A stretch of 64,000 bases of DNA. Source: Caballeronia sp. dw_19. Its GTDB lineage: Bacteria > Pseudomonadota > Gammaproteobacteria > Burkholderiales > Burkholderiaceae. The notes under the pieces were generated by a model. That model made no database searches. It was not told the origin of the DNA and was given only the letters and a program-made list of their open reading frames with translations. A program made the position numbers and the translations under genes. Positions 1 to 8,715 of the stretch are shown here, piece by piece; the first letter of the stretch is position 1; every line of letters begins with the position of its first letter. The stretch covers positions 62,001 to 126,000 of the forward strand of contig NZ_JAAVUQ010000009.1 of the NCBI RefSeq assembly GCF_018449515.1. The letters are read 5' to 3'.

Positions 1-2
1 CC

Positions 3-911
3 TTCGCGTGCGAGCAAGCGGTGGGTTTCGCGGCCGTGCCGGTGGTCGCATTCCTCTCGTACGCGCTGGTGCCGAACAAGCCCTTCGGTTTCGATGGCTG
101 GCGCTGGGTCGTATTGATCGGTGCACATGGCGCGCTGTTCGTGTGGTTCATCCGGCGCGCGTTGCCTGAGAGCCCGCGCTGGCTGGCGCAAAAAGGGCGG
201 CTCGCGGAAGCGGACGCGGTGATGACGGCGCTGGAAGCGAAGGTCGAGAAAGAATATGGGCGGCCGTTGCCGCCGCCCGCCGCGCCGGATCCCGTCAGCA
301 TGCGCGGAAGCTTCCGCGATATGTGGGCCGCGCCGTACGGCAAACGCGCGACCATGATGATCATCTTCAACGTCTTCCAGACGGTCGGTTTCTACGGCTT
401 CGCCAACTGGGTGCCGACCCTCCTGATTCATCAGGGCATCACGATCACGACCAGCCTGATGTACTCGACGATCATTGCAATTGCCGCGCCGGTCGGGCCG
501 ATCATCGGCTTGTTCATCGCCGATAAATTCGAGCGCAAGAGCGTGATTGTCGTGATGGCGGGCTTGATCGTGGTCTGCGGACTGGTCTTCAGCCAGGTCT
601 CGGGCGCGGCCCTTTTGGTCTGCATGGGCGTAGGGCTCACGCTCGCCAGCAACATCATGTCGTATAGCTTCCACGCGTATCAGACCGAGCTTTTTCCCAC
701 CAGCATCCGGGCGCGCGCGGTCGGCTTCGTGTATTCGTGGAGCCGCTTTTCGGCCATTTTCACGTCGTTCTTTATCGCGGGCGTGTTGAAGGCGTTCGGC
801 ACGACCGGGGTGTTTATGTTTATCGCCGGGGCGATGGTGGTGGTGATGCTGGCTATCGGACTGATGGGGCCGAAGACGCGGGACCTGGCGCTGGAACAAA
901 TCTCGCATTGA
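3..911 (+). CDS. MFS transporter, sugar/aromatic-acid porter type (5' partial)
   Basis: The frame is open from the first bases of the window, so the N-terminal helices lie upstream. The visible 302 residues carry the cytoplasmic-loop motif PESPRWL typical of the sugar porter branch of the major facilitator superfamily. A hydrophilic central loop is followed by about six hydrophobic helices, including ELFPTSIRARAVG, the usual conserved loop in the C-terminal half. It is an inner-membrane proton-coupled permease by family. The substrate cannot be read from the sequence. A hairpin with 8-bp arms follows the stop at 918-939. No partner gene is visible downstream. Confidence 0.85.
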   Translation, partial: FACEQAVGFAAVPVVAFLSYALVPNKPFGFDGWRWVVLIGAHGALFVWFIRRALPESPRWLAQKGRLAEADAVMTALEAKVEKEYGRPLPPPAAPDPVSMRGSFRDMWAAPYGKRATMMIIFNVFQTVGFYGFANWVPTLLIHQGITITTSLMYSTIIAIAAPVGPIIGLFIADKFERKSVIVVMAGLIVVCGLVFSQVSGAALLVCMGVGLTLASNIMSYSFHAYQTELFPTSIRARAVGFVYSWSRFSAIFTSFFIAGVLKAFGTTGVFMFIAGAMVVVMLAIGLMGPKTRDLALEQISH

Positions 912-917
912 GTTTTC

Positions 918-939
918 AATCACGCCTGTGAGCGTGATT
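918..939 (+). terminator. hairpin after the MFS gene
   Basis: AATCACGC and GCGTGATT form a perfect 8-bp stem around a 6-nt loop, 7 nt after the MFS stop codon. Only a short, broken T run follows, so this is a weak terminator or a 3'-end stabiliser. Confidence 0.45.
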
Positions 940-1022
940 TCGCCGTGATCTCGTCGCGATTTCGTCGTTATAGGACGCTATACGGCCTGGCGGCTGCGCC
1001 GGGCCAACGCGGCAGAAGCACG

Positions 1023-1050
1023 CGCGTTATGCCAAAATCTGCATAACGCG
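1023..1050. promoter_or_regulatory. perfect dyad upstream of ferritin-like gene
   Basis: CGCGTTATGC (1023-1032) and GCATAACGCG (1041-1050) are perfect inverted arms with an 8-bp spacer, ending 20 bp before the ATG at 1071. It could be a repressor operator or a 5'-UTR hairpin. No regulator gene adjoins it, so the partner is unknown. Confidence 0.5.
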
Positions 1051-1070
1051 ATTAATTCTCCCGTTACGCC

Positions 1071-1964
1071 ATGTCCGACACGCTCACGCCTGCCGAAGCC
1101 GACTACGCGATGCGTCACTGGACGTATCGATCCACCGGCCAGATCAAGATTGGCTCCGCACAACATAAACGTATGTTCTGCGAGATGCTGCTCACTACTC
1201 ACAACCCCTACAAACCCGCGGTCATCGACTGGCCGATGCTCGCGCCCGCCGTGCTCAAACGCGTCACGTCGCTGCCTATCTGGGATATTGCGGTGCAGAC
1301 CGAAGGCCGCGCGTCGATTCGCGTGTCGACCTATGCGCGCGGTATCGAAGACCCGCTGCTGCGTGAAGCCGTCACCATGAACGGCGCCGAGGAGGCGCGT
1401 CACAAGATCGTGCTGTCCCGGCTGGTCCAGGCATACGGCATCGAACTCGCGCCCGAACCACCGTATCCCGCCCCGAAGGACGCGTTGCGCGCGTGGATGC
1501 TCACGGGCTACAGCGAATGCATCGATAGTTTCTTCGCCTTCGGTTTGTTCGAAGCTGCGCGCCAGTCGGGTTATTTCCCCGAAGAACTGGTTGAAACCTT
1601 CGAGCCGGTGATTCAGGAAGAAGCGCGCCATATCCTGTTCTTCGCGAACTGGGTGGCGTGGTACCGGCGCAGCCTGCCGTGGTACCGGCGGCCCTGGTTC
1701 TTCATGAAGACCGCCGGCGTGTGGTTCTCGCTGATTCGCGACCGGATATCGCTGGCACGCGGAATTGACACCAGCGGGGCCGCGCAGGACATGAATTTTC
1801 CCGCGAATGTGGGTGATTCGGTGGGCGGCGGAGTATCGGCGAGGGCGCTGATCGATTTGTGCCTGACTGAAAACGAGCGCCGCATGGGCGGTTACGACGT
1901 CCGCCTTTTGCGGCCCGTGACAGTGCCCTGGCTCGCTCGGATTGCGCGGCGGTTCATTAAATAG
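1071..1964 (+). CDS. ferritin-like diiron domain protein
   Basis: This 297-aa soluble protein has a four-helix ligand pattern that is easy to see: E78, then EEARH at 107-111, E149, then EEARH at 183-187. That is the E...ExxH...E...ExxH arrangement of diiron carboxylate proteins. The function is probably oxidative or oxygen-dependent chemistry, but the substrate is unknown. The C-terminus contains paired basic and aromatic residues (WYRRSLPWYRRPW) that could touch a membrane. The ATG has no strong Shine-Dalgarno. A perfect 10-bp-arm dyad sits just upstream and suggests regulation. The gene stands alone between an MFS gene and a TetR gene on the other strand. Confidence 0.75.
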   Translation: MSDTLTPAEADYAMRHWTYRSTGQIKIGSAQHKRMFCEMLLTTHNPYKPAVIDWPMLAPAVLKRVTSLPIWDIAVQTEGRASIRVSTYARGIEDPLLREAVTMNGAEEARHKIVLSRLVQAYGIELAPEPPYPAPKDALRAWMLTGYSECIDSFFAFGLFEAARQSGYFPEELVETFEPVIQEEARHILFFANWVAWYRRSLPWYRRPWFFMKTAGVWFSLIRDRISLARGIDTSGAAQDMNFPANVGDSVGGGVSARALIDLCLTENERRMGGYDVRLLRPVTVPWLARIARRFIK

Positions 1965-2052
1965 CAACTAACTGTCTGCCGGTTTTTACCCCGTGGATTG
2001 GCGGGGCTTGTGATTTGCTTTGTTACGTGAATTTGCAACTAACTGTCCGCCG
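1964..2052. repeat. 18-bp direct repeat pair
   Basis: GCAACTAACTGTCTGCCG at 1964-1981 recurs with one mismatch at 2035-2052. The pair begins at the last base of the ferritin-like stop codon. Between the copies lies CCCCG...CGGGG, a possible hairpin serving the two convergent genes. Confidence 0.6.
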
Positions 2053-2079
2053 TACTCGCGTCCGCGAGTTTCCGCCACT

Positions 2080-2805
2080 TCACTTCTCCCGGCTCGCCGC
2101 CGCTTCGAACCGCCTCGACGCTTCTTCCACGTCCTGTCTGAACTGCGCAAGCGCAGTCAGGCTGGCAGCGGGGGGCTGTAGCGCGGTCCACAGCACGTCG
2201 ATGAGTTCATCGGCGGTCGTATCGATCTGAGCCTGACTCAGATGCCGCTTCGCCAGCGCCGCGTCCCACAGCACGTGCTCCATTGGCCCGAAGACCAGCG
2301 AGCGCATCAACCGCAACGGCAAGTCGGCTCGCACCTGGCCGACTGTCTGGCCATGAGCGAGCACGTTCATCAGCGGCGCGGTATAGCGGCGTTGAAGGTC
2401 GGTGAGCGTGTCGCTGAGGTCATGATGTTTCGTGCGCCCCTCCGATAAAACCAGCGCACACAAGCCCGTCCCGTTCACCAGCATCAGCCGCAAATGCGTC
2501 CTGACGATAAACGCAAACTGCTGGCGCACGCTGCCGTCGCGAGGCAGTCCGGATTCGAATGCATCGATGATCTCGTCATACCAATCCGCGATCACGCGCG
2601 CGCACAACTCCCGCTTGCCACTGAAATAGCTGAACACGGTTGCCTCTGAAATCCCGGCACGCTGGGCGATTTCGGCGCTCGTGGCGGCGTCGTAGCCTTT
2701 CTCGGCGAAGACTTCACGCCCGGCCTGAAGAATGTCCTTCACGCGCTGCTGCGACTTGACCCCGGCGGGCGTGCGGCGATTTCCGATTACAGGGGTAGAG
2801 GACAT
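2080..2805 (-). CDS. TetR/AcrR-family regulator, likely repressor of the liu genes
   Basis: This 241-aa protein has an N-terminal TetR DNA-binding domain at about residues 22-68. The HTH reads as AEIAQRAGISEATVFSYF, followed by KRELC. The helical C-terminal half would bind an effector, plausibly an acyl-CoA or branched-chain intermediate. It is divergent from isovaleryl-CoA dehydrogenase. The shared intergenic region holds two perfect 13-bp palindromes, the kind of site a TetR dimer binds, so self-regulation plus control of liuABD is likely. The C-terminus of about 30 residues is polar and variable. That this gene controls the liu genes is inference from position. Confidence 0.8.
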   Translation of the reverse strand: MSSTPVIGNRRTPAGVKSQQRVKDILQAGREVFAEKGYDAATSAEIAQRAGISEATVFSYFSGKRELCARVIADWYDEIIDAFESGLPRDGSVRQQFAFIVRTHLRLMLVNGTGLCALVLSEGRTKHHDLSDTLTDLQRRYTAPLMNVLAHGQTVGQVRADLPLRLMRSLVFGPMEHVLWDAALAKRHLSQAQIDTTADELIDVLWTALQPPAASLTALAQFRQDVEEASRRFEAAASREK

Positions 2806-2835
2806 AGAAAGGTGTACGCGATGATGAACCAGATG

Positions 2836-2848
2836 TGAGCGTAGCTCA
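2836..2848. promoter_or_regulatory. palindromic operator 1 of the liu divergent region
   Basis: TGAGCGTAGCTCA is a perfect 5-3-5 palindrome preceded by TG. It matches the second site at 2914-2926 in architecture (TGAGYNNNRCTCA). It is 31 bp upstream of the TetR start codon. Confidence 0.6.
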
Positions 2849-2913
2849 AATCCCTATTGACGGGAAGTGGTCTTCGGCATGAAACTGCCGTCCATCATGG
2901 AAATTATCGAGTG

Positions 2914-2926
2914 TGAGTGCGACTCA
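2914..2926. promoter_or_regulatory. palindromic operator 2 of the liu divergent region
   Basis: TGAGTGCGACTCA is a perfect 5-3-5 palindrome, starting 78 bp from the start of the first site and about 77 bp before the liuA ATG. Two matching palindromes in one divergent promoter region support a TetR operator pair. Confidence 0.6.
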
Positions 2927-3002
2927 TAGTTGGGTCGATCATTTGATCCTGCAAGCACCACGCTGCCGACCTCGAGCCGATACACCGAACAAGGAGACCC
3001 GC

Positions 3003-4184
3003 ATGAACGACGTACCTGGTCTGAATTTTTTTCTGGGCGAAGACATCGACATGTTGCGCGACTCGCTCGCCAATTTCGCCGCGAAGGAGATTGCGCCGCG
3101 TGCCGCTGAAATCGATAAAACCGATCAGTTCCCAATGGATCTCTGGAAGAAATTCGGCGATCTGGGCGTGCTCGGCATGACGGTGTCCGAAGAGTACGGC
3201 GGCGCGAACATGGGTTACACGGCGCACATGGTCGCGATGGAGGAGATTTCGCGGGCGTCGGCGTCGGTGGGCTTGTCGTATGGCGCGCATTCCAACTTGT
3301 GCGTGAACCAGATTCATCGCAACGGCACAGAAGCGCAGAAGCGCAAATATCTGCCGGGGCTCGTCTCGGGCGAGCATATTGGCGCGCTGGCAATGAGCGA
3401 GCCGAACGCTGGATCGGACGTGGTGAGCATGAAGCTGCGCGCCGATGAAAAAGGCGATCACTACGTCCTCAACGGCACGAAGATGTGGATCACCAACGGG
3501 CCGGATTGCGACACGCTCGTGGTGTACGCGAAGACGGATATTGAAGCCGGCGCGAAGGGCATTACGGCGTTTATCGTCGAGAAGGGCATGAAGGGGTTTT
3601 CTGTCGCGCAGAAGCTCGACAAGCTCGGCATGCGCGGCTCGCATACTGGCGAACTCGTGTTCGAGAACGTGGAAGTGCCCAAGGAAAATATCCTTGGGGT
3701 ATTGAACGGCGGCGTGAAGGTGCTGATGAGCGGCCTCGACTATGAACGCGCGGTGTTGGCAGGCGGCCCGACGGGCATCATGGTCGCGTGCATGGACGCG
3801 GTCGTGCCGTACATCCACGACCGCAAGCAGTTCGGTCAGGCGATCGGCGAATTCCAGTTGATTCAAGGCAAGGTCGCCGATCTTTATACGACCTTGCAGG
3901 CGTGCCGCGCGTATCTCTACGCAGTGGGACGTCAACTCGATACGCTCGGTGCCGGTCATGGCCGCCAGGTCCGCAAGGATTGCGCGGGCGTGATTCTTTA
4001 CACGGCCGAAAAAGCGACGTGGATGGCTGGCGAAGCGATCCAGATTCTCGGTGGTAACGGCTATATCAATGAGTATCCAGTGGGCCGCCTGTGGCGCGAT
4101 GCTAAGTTGTACGAAATCGGTGCAGGCACCAGTGAAATTCGGCGCATGTTGATCGGCCGTGAACTGTTCGCTGAAACAGCTTGA
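3003..4184 (+). CDS. liuA: isovaleryl-CoA dehydrogenase
   Basis: The enzyme oxidises isovaleryl-CoA to 3-methylcrotonyl-CoA in leucine and isovalerate catabolism, passing electrons through FAD to ETF. At 393 aa it has the full acyl-CoA dehydrogenase fold. [13 protein letters not shown] lies at about 128-140, the TKMWITNG strand follows, and the catalytic glutamate is in [11 protein letters not shown] (E248), placed as in isovaleryl-CoA dehydrogenases. [20 protein letters not shown] is near the C-terminus. The ATG at 3003 was chosen because AAGGAG lies just upstream and the family starts near MNDVPGLNF; the frame is open further upstream. It is first in liuA-liuB-liuD, with 16 bp before the next ATG. 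Confidence 0.93.
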   Translation: MNDVPGLNFFLGEDIDMLRDSLANFAAKEIAPRAAEIDKTDQFPMDLWKKFGDLGVLGMTVSEEYGGANMGYTAHMVAMEEISRASASVGLSYGAHSNLCVNQIHRNGTEAQKRKYLPGLVSGEHIGALAMSEPNAGSDVVSMKLRADEKGDHYVLNGTKMWITNGPDCDTLVVYAKTDIEAGAKGITAFIVEKGMKGFSVAQKLDKLGMRGSHTGELVFENVEVPKENILGVLNGGVKVLMSGLDYERAVLAGGPTGIMVACMDAVVPYIHDRKQFGQAIGEFQLIQGKVADLYTTLQACRAYLYAVGRQLDTLGAGHGRQVRKDCAGVILYTAEKATWMAGEAIQILGGNGYINEYPVGRLWRDAKLYEIGAGTSEIRRMLIGRELFAETA

Positions 4185-4200
4185 GCGGGTAGACAAGAAC

Positions 4201-5808
4201 ATGCCGATCATCGAATCGAAACTGAATCCACGCAGCGACGAATTTCGCGCCAACGCGGCGGCGCTCGAAGCGCTCGTCGCTGATCTGAAGGAAAAGGTCG
4301 CGAAGATCGCGCTAGGCGGCGGACAAGCGGCTCGCGACAAACATGTGTCGCGCGGCAAGCTGCTGCCGCGCGATCGCATCGCGCAATTGCTTGATCCGGG
4401 CACGCCATTTCTCGAGTTGTCGCAACTAGCCGCGTACGGCATGTACAACGACGACGCCCCCGGCGCCGGCGTGATCACGGGCATCGGCAGGATTGCGGGC
4501 CAAGAGTGCGTGATCGTCTGCAACGACGCAACCGTGAAGGGTGGCACGTACTATCCGGTGACGGTGAAGAAGCATCTTCGGGCGCAAGAGATTGCGGAAG
4601 AGAACCGCTTGCCGTGCGTGTATCTCGTCGATTCCGGGGGCGCGAATCTCCCCAATCAGGACGATGTATTTCCCGATCGCGATCACTTCGGCCGCATCTT
4701 TTATAACCAGGCGAACATGTCGGCGAAGGGCATCTCGCAGATCGCCGTGGTGATGGGATCGTGCACCGCAGGCGGCGCTTATGTGCCTGCAATGAGCGAT
4801 GAATCGATCATCGTGAAGAATCAGGGCACGATTTTTCTGGGCGGTCCGCCGCTGGTGAAAGCTGCAACAGGCGAAGAAGTCAGCGCGGAAGATCTGGGCG
4901 GTGGTGACGTACATACGCGCTTGTCAGGCGTTGTCGATCACCTCGCCCAAAACGACGCCCACGCGCTGGGAATTGCGCGCAGCATTGTCGGCAATCTGAA
5001 TCGCGTGAAGGTCTCGCCGCTGGCGCTTAAAGAACCGCTGCCGCCGCGTCATGATCCGCATAGCTTGTACGGCGTGATTCCGTCGGACACCCGCAAGCCG
5101 TTCGACATCCGCGAAGTGATCGCGCGCATTGTCGACGACTCCGCTTTCGATGAATTCAAGGCCCGTTATGGCATGACGCTCGTATGCGGTTTTGCGCATA
5201 TCTGGGGCCATCCGGTCGGCATCATTGCGAACAACGGTATCCTGTTTTCGGAGTCGGCGTTAAAGGGCGCCCACTTCATTGAACTGTGTTGCCAGCGCAA
5301 GATTCCGCTCGTGTTCCTGCAGAACATCACGGGCTTCATGGTCGGGCGAAAGTATGAAAACGAAGGCATTGCGCGCAATGGCGCAAAGATGGTGACGGCC
5401 GTTGCAACGGCGAAGGTGCCGAAGTTCACGGTGATTATCGGTGGCTCGTTTGGCGCGGGAAATTACGGCATGTGCGGCCGCGCTTATTCACCCCGTTTCC
5501 TCTGGATGTGGCCGAATGCGCGCATCTCCGTGATGGGTGGCGAGCAGGCCGCGTCCGTGCTCGCGACCGTGCGCCGCGATGGTATAGAGGGCAAGGGCGG
5601 TACGTGGTCGAAGGAAGAGGAAGAAGCCTTCAAGTCGCCGATTCGCGAGCAGTACGAAATACAGGGGCATCCGTATTACGCGAGCGCACGCCTGTGGGAC
5701 GACGGCGTGATCGACCCGGCGCAGACGCGCGATGTGTTGGGGCTTGGGTTGGCGGCTTCCATGAATGCGCCTATCGAGGACACGCGTTTCGGCGTGTTCC
5801 GGATGTGA
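4201..5808 (+). CDS. liuB: methylcrotonoyl-CoA carboxylase, carboxyltransferase (beta) subunit
   Basis: This 535-aa subunit transfers the biotin-bound carboxyl group to 3-methylcrotonyl-CoA. It shows the two crotonase-like halves of an acyl-CoA carboxyltransferase. The oxyanion-type glycine stretches are at [14 protein letters not shown] in the first half and [16 protein letters not shown] in the second. [15 protein letters not shown] is the family signature. The ATG at 4201 follows GAGCGGGTAGACAAGAAC. It partners with the biotin subunit LiuD encoded 121 bp downstream. The usual enoyl-CoA hydratase gene (liuC) between the two is missing here and is replaced by a pair of hairpins. Confidence 0.93.
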   Translation: MPIIESKLNPRSDEFRANAAALEALVADLKEKVAKIALGGGQAARDKHVSRGKLLPRDRIAQLLDPGTPFLELSQLAAYGMYNDDAPGAGVITGIGRIAGQECVIVCNDATVKGGTYYPVTVKKHLRAQEIAEENRLPCVYLVDSGGANLPNQDDVFPDRDHFGRIFYNQANMSAKGISQIAVVMGSCTAGGAYVPAMSDESIIVKNQGTIFLGGPPLVKAATGEEVSAEDLGGGDVHTRLSGVVDHLAQNDAHALGIARSIVGNLNRVKVSPLALKEPLPPRHDPHSLYGVIPSDTRKPFDIREVIARIVDDSAFDEFKARYGMTLVCGFAHIWGHPVGIIANNGILFSESALKGAHFIELCCQRKIPLVFLQNITGFMVGRKYENEGIARNGAKMVTAVATAKVPKFTVIIGGSFGAGNYGMCGRAYSPRFLWMWPNARISVMGGEQAASVLATVRRDGIEGKGGTWSKEEEEAFKSPIREQYEIQGHPYYASARLWDDGVIDPAQTRDVLGLGLAASMNAPIEDTRFGVFRM

Positions 5809-5810
5809 CG

Positions 5811-5842
5811 GCAGCACTTGGCGCTTTAGCGCTTAGTGCTGC
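5811..5842. repeat. palindromic repeat unit 1 between liuB and liuD
   Basis: GCAGCACT and AGTGCTGC enclose an inner GCGCT/AGCGC stem, giving a two-tier hairpin directly after the liuB stop. The inner sequence TTGGCGCTTTAGCGCTTAG is nearly identical to unit 2, while the outer stem differs in both arms. Confidence 0.7.
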
Positions 5843-5862
5843 CCCATGCTTCGCGGACGGCA

Positions 5863-5888
5863 GGACTTGGCGCTTCAGCGCTTAGTCC
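5863..5888. repeat. palindromic repeat unit 2 between liuB and liuD
   Basis: GGACT and AGTCC flank TTGGCGCTTCAGCGCTT. Compared with unit 1 both arms of the outer stem have changed together, so pairing is preserved. This suggests a REP-like element or an mRNA-processing/stabilising structure inside the operon. Confidence 0.7.
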
Positions 5889-5929
5889 CCGTCCCCTGCA
5901 AAGCTGACCTCTTCCTACCAGGCTTCGTC

Positions 5930-7951
5930 ATGTTCAACAAAATACTGATTGCGAATCGCGGCGAGATTGCGTGCCGGGTGGCTGCAACCTGCAAACGATT
6001 AGGCGTGGGCAGCGTGGCGGTCTATTCGGACGCAGACGCCCAGGCGAAGCACGTTGCCGTCTGCGATGAAGCCGTGCACGTAGGCGGCGCGGCTGCGTCC
6101 GAGAGTTATCTTCGGATCGAAAAGATCATCAACGCTGCGTTGGAAACCGGTGCGCAGGCCGTGCATCCGGGGTATGGGTTCTTATCGGAGAACGAGGACT
6201 TTGCGCGGGCTTGCGAGAAGGTTGGGCTAGTGTTCATAGGGCCGCCCGTCGAGGCCATCTCCGCGATGGGATCGAAGGCGGCGGCCAAGGCGCTGATGCA
6301 ATCGGCGTCGGTGCCATTGGTGCCGGGGTATCACGGCGACAGCCAGGACCCCGCGTTGTTGCAAAAGGAAGCGGATGGAATCGGCTACCCCGTGCTGCTG
6401 AAAGCAAGCGCGGGTGGCGGGGGCAAGGGCATGCGCGTGGTCGAGAAAAGCGCGGATTTTGCGTCGGCGCTGTTGTCATGCAAGCGTGAAGCCGCGAGCA
6501 GTTTTGGCAACGATCGTGTGCTGATCGAAAAATATTTGCAGCGTCCGCGGCATGTGGAAGTCCAGGTATTCGCAGATCAGCATGGCAACGCCGTGTATCT
6601 TTTCGATCGCGATTGCTCGGTTCAGCGCCGGCATCAAAAGGTGCTCGAAGAAGCACCCGCGCCGGGTCTCTCCGATGAAGTCCGCCGGGCGATGGGCGAA
6701 GCCGCGGTCGCGGCCGCGCGCGCGGTGAATTACGTTGGGGCAGGCACGGTCGAGTTCATCATGACCGGTGACGGCCAGTTCTATTTCATGGAGATGAACA
6801 CGCGGCTACAAGTCGAACATCCGGTGACTGAAATGGTGACGGGCCTCGACTTGGTCGAGTGGCAACTACGCGTGGCGAGTGGTGAACCGTTGCCGTTGTT
6901 GCAGGATCAGTTGAAGGTGAACGGTCACGCGATCGAAGCGCGTATCTACGCGGAGAATCCATCGCGCGGGTTCTTGCCGTCGACAGGAACGCTGAAGCAT
7001 TTGCGTCTGCCTGACGCGGTCGAGTTCCAGCTGAACGGCAACGTGCGCATTGATAGCGGTGTGCGCGAAGGCGATACCATCACCCCGTTTTACGATCCGA
7101 TGATCGCCAAGCTGATTGTGCACGGCCGCGATCGTGACGATGCGCTGATGCGCATGGCGCTTGCGTTGAAACAATGCGAGGTGGTGGGTCCGTCGACGAA
7201 TATCGAATTCCTGCATCGGATTGTGGTCAGCGTTCCCTTCTCGGCGGCCGATCTCGATACGGGTCTGATCGAGCGTCATCACGATACATTGTTCGCGCCA
7301 TCGACAGTGCCAAAAACGCAGGCGCTTGCGTTGGCTTGCGCCGCGTTGCTCACGCGTGAAGGCGGCGAGGCGCATGGCGTGTCGCCGTGGGATGCGTTGT
7401 CCCACTGGCGGATGAGCGGTGGCTACACGCAGGCGTTGAACTGGCGCCTCGCGGGTTCGGACGATGAAATCCTGGCCGTCTTTACACGCGATTCAACATC
7501 AGGCCACGCCGATAACAAACAACTCGAACTGCTCGGCGAAACGCTCACGTTCGACTGGTCGCATGGGGATGAGCCACATGCGTTCGTAGTGCTGATCGAC
7601 GATAAGCGGATCAAGGGCCGTGTGTTTATCGACGGCGATGTGTTCCATGTGTTCTACGCCGGTGCGTCGCTGGCGTTCGAATGGCAGAACCTGCTGGCGC
7701 ATGCCGCCGATGCCGAGCATGGCGAGGGCCGCTTGACGGCGCCGATGCCGGGCAAGGTGATTGCGGTGCTGGTGGAGGCGGGCGCGGTGGTCGAGAAGGG
7801 TGCGCCGCTGCTGGTAATGGAAGCCATGAAAATGGAGCACACCATTGTTGCGCCAGCGGGCGGCACGGTGGGCGAGATTTTGTTCAGCGTGGGCGATCAG
7901 GTTACCGATGGCGCCCAGCTATTGGTGATGGAAGTGCAGCCCGCGAAATGA
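5930..7951 (+). CDS. liuD: methylcrotonoyl-CoA carboxylase, biotin-containing (alpha) subunit
   Basis: This 673-aa subunit carries biotin carboxylase and the biotin carrier domain. The N-terminal FNKILIANRGEIACRV start is characteristic. The ATP-grasp glycine loop reads KASAGGGGKGMRVV, and EMNTRLQVEHPVTEMVTG is the biotin carboxylase signature. The C-terminal biotinyl domain has the lysine in VMEAMKMEH about 35 residues from the end. It acts with LiuB on 3-methylcrotonyl-CoA in leucine degradation. The frame is open 84 nt upstream, but the ATG at 5930 matches the family N-terminus and the extra codons lie in the hairpin repeat. A MCC role rather than propionyl- or geranyl-CoA carboxylase is inferred from liuA and liuB. 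Confidence 0.93.
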   Translation: MFNKILIANRGEIACRVAATCKRLGVGSVAVYSDADAQAKHVAVCDEAVHVGGAAASESYLRIEKIINAALETGAQAVHPGYGFLSENEDFARACEKVGLVFIGPPVEAISAMGSKAAAKALMQSASVPLVPGYHGDSQDPALLQKEADGIGYPVLLKASAGGGGKGMRVVEKSADFASALLSCKREAASSFGNDRVLIEKYLQRPRHVEVQVFADQHGNAVYLFDRDCSVQRRHQKVLEEAPAPGLSDEVRRAMGEAAVAAARAVNYVGAGTVEFIMTGDGQFYFMEMNTRLQVEHPVTEMVTGLDLVEWQLRVASGEPLPLLQDQLKVNGHAIEARIYAENPSRGFLPSTGTLKHLRLPDAVEFQLNGNVRIDSGVREGDTITPFYDPMIAKLIVHGRDRDDALMRMALALKQCEVVGPSTNIEFLHRIVVSVPFSAADLDTGLIERHHDTLFAPSTVPKTQALALACAALLTREGGEAHGVSPWDALSHWRMSGGYTQALNWRLAGSDDEILAVFTRDSTSGHADNKQLELLGETLTFDWSHGDEPHAFVVLIDDKRIKGRVFIDGDVFHVFYAGASLAFEWQNLLAHAADAEHGEGRLTAPMPGKVIAVLVEAGAVVEKGAPLLVMEAMKMEHTIVAPAGGTVGEILFSVGDQVTDGAQLLVMEVQPAK

Positions 7952-7960
7952 CGCGAAGCG

Positions 7961-8476
7961 TCATTTCGTCTTGAAGCTCCCCAATAGCGTTTCTTCAGTT
8001 TCCGTCTTCACGATAATCTCCACGCGCCGGTTCAACGCGCGCCCTTCGGGCGTGTCGTTGGTCGCGATCGGTTCCAGGAATGCGATCCCTTTTGTCTTGA
8101 TGCGCGCAGCAGGAACGCCGCGTGCGACTAGCGCATCGCCCACGGCATTGGCACGCGCCGTGGACAGCGCCTGGTTGTAGTCGAACGCGCCGACGTTGTC
8201 CGTGTGTCCTTCGACCATGATCGGGCGCGTGCTGCGCTTGAGGAGCACGGCTGCACGATTGAGCACGGCGATGCTTTCGGGGCGCATCGAGGCTTCGTCG
8301 AAGTCGAATAGCGCCGATTCCTGAAGACGCAGCTCCACGCCCTCGCGCACCGGATGGACGACGATGCCGACCTTCTGGTTGAGCGCTTCTTCCTTCGACC
8401 GGTTCAGACCGGAAGCGCAGCCAGCGAGCAAGGCCGTGGTTGCGCACGCGTTCACAATCGTTTGAATGGCTTTCAC
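7961..8476 (-). CDS. OmpA-family outer-membrane lipoprotein
   Basis: This 171-aa protein has a lipoprotein signal peptide with lipobox LLAGC (Cys20). An OmpA C-terminal peptidoglycan-binding domain spans about residues 50-160. EGHTDNVGAFDYNQALSTAR and a C-terminal ALNRRVEI are the domain's usual marks. It probably sits in the outer membrane and grips peptidoglycan, as Pal-like proteins do. It ends 9 bp from the liuD stop on the opposite strand, so the two genes converge. It is divergent from the AI-2E permease gene. No specific partner is visible. Confidence 0.88.
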   Translation of the reverse strand: MKAIQTIVNACATTALLAGCASGLNRSKEEALNQKVGIVVHPVREGVELRLQESALFDFDEASMRPESIAVLNRAAVLLKRSTRPIMVEGHTDNVGAFDYNQALSTARANAVGDALVARGVPAARIKTKGIAFLEPIATNDTPEGRALNRRVEIIVKTETEETLLGSFKTK

Positions 8477-8715
8477 TGCATGTCTCTTGAACGGATGCCG
8501 GGACGGGGGTTCCGATTATAGGGAAACGAAAATGGCCAAGTGTGAAATTAGAACAACATCCGGAAAGCCCGTTGAAAGCGCTCCGGCCTTGATTCTGGCC
8601 GATACCGGCCCGACTTACAATGCAGGGTTGGTACTCAGTTGGAAGTCTCCGTGAGACAGGGTTTGAAGCGGTTTGCGGGCTTTCACCCAAAGAAGAAATA
8701 ACAAGGGCGTTTTAT

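Noticed and set aside
2904..4547. 547-aa open frame on the minus strand opposite liuA and liuB
   Set aside because: It is the shadow of two well-supported enzymes. The translated sequence is rich in His/Arg/Ala with no family similarity.
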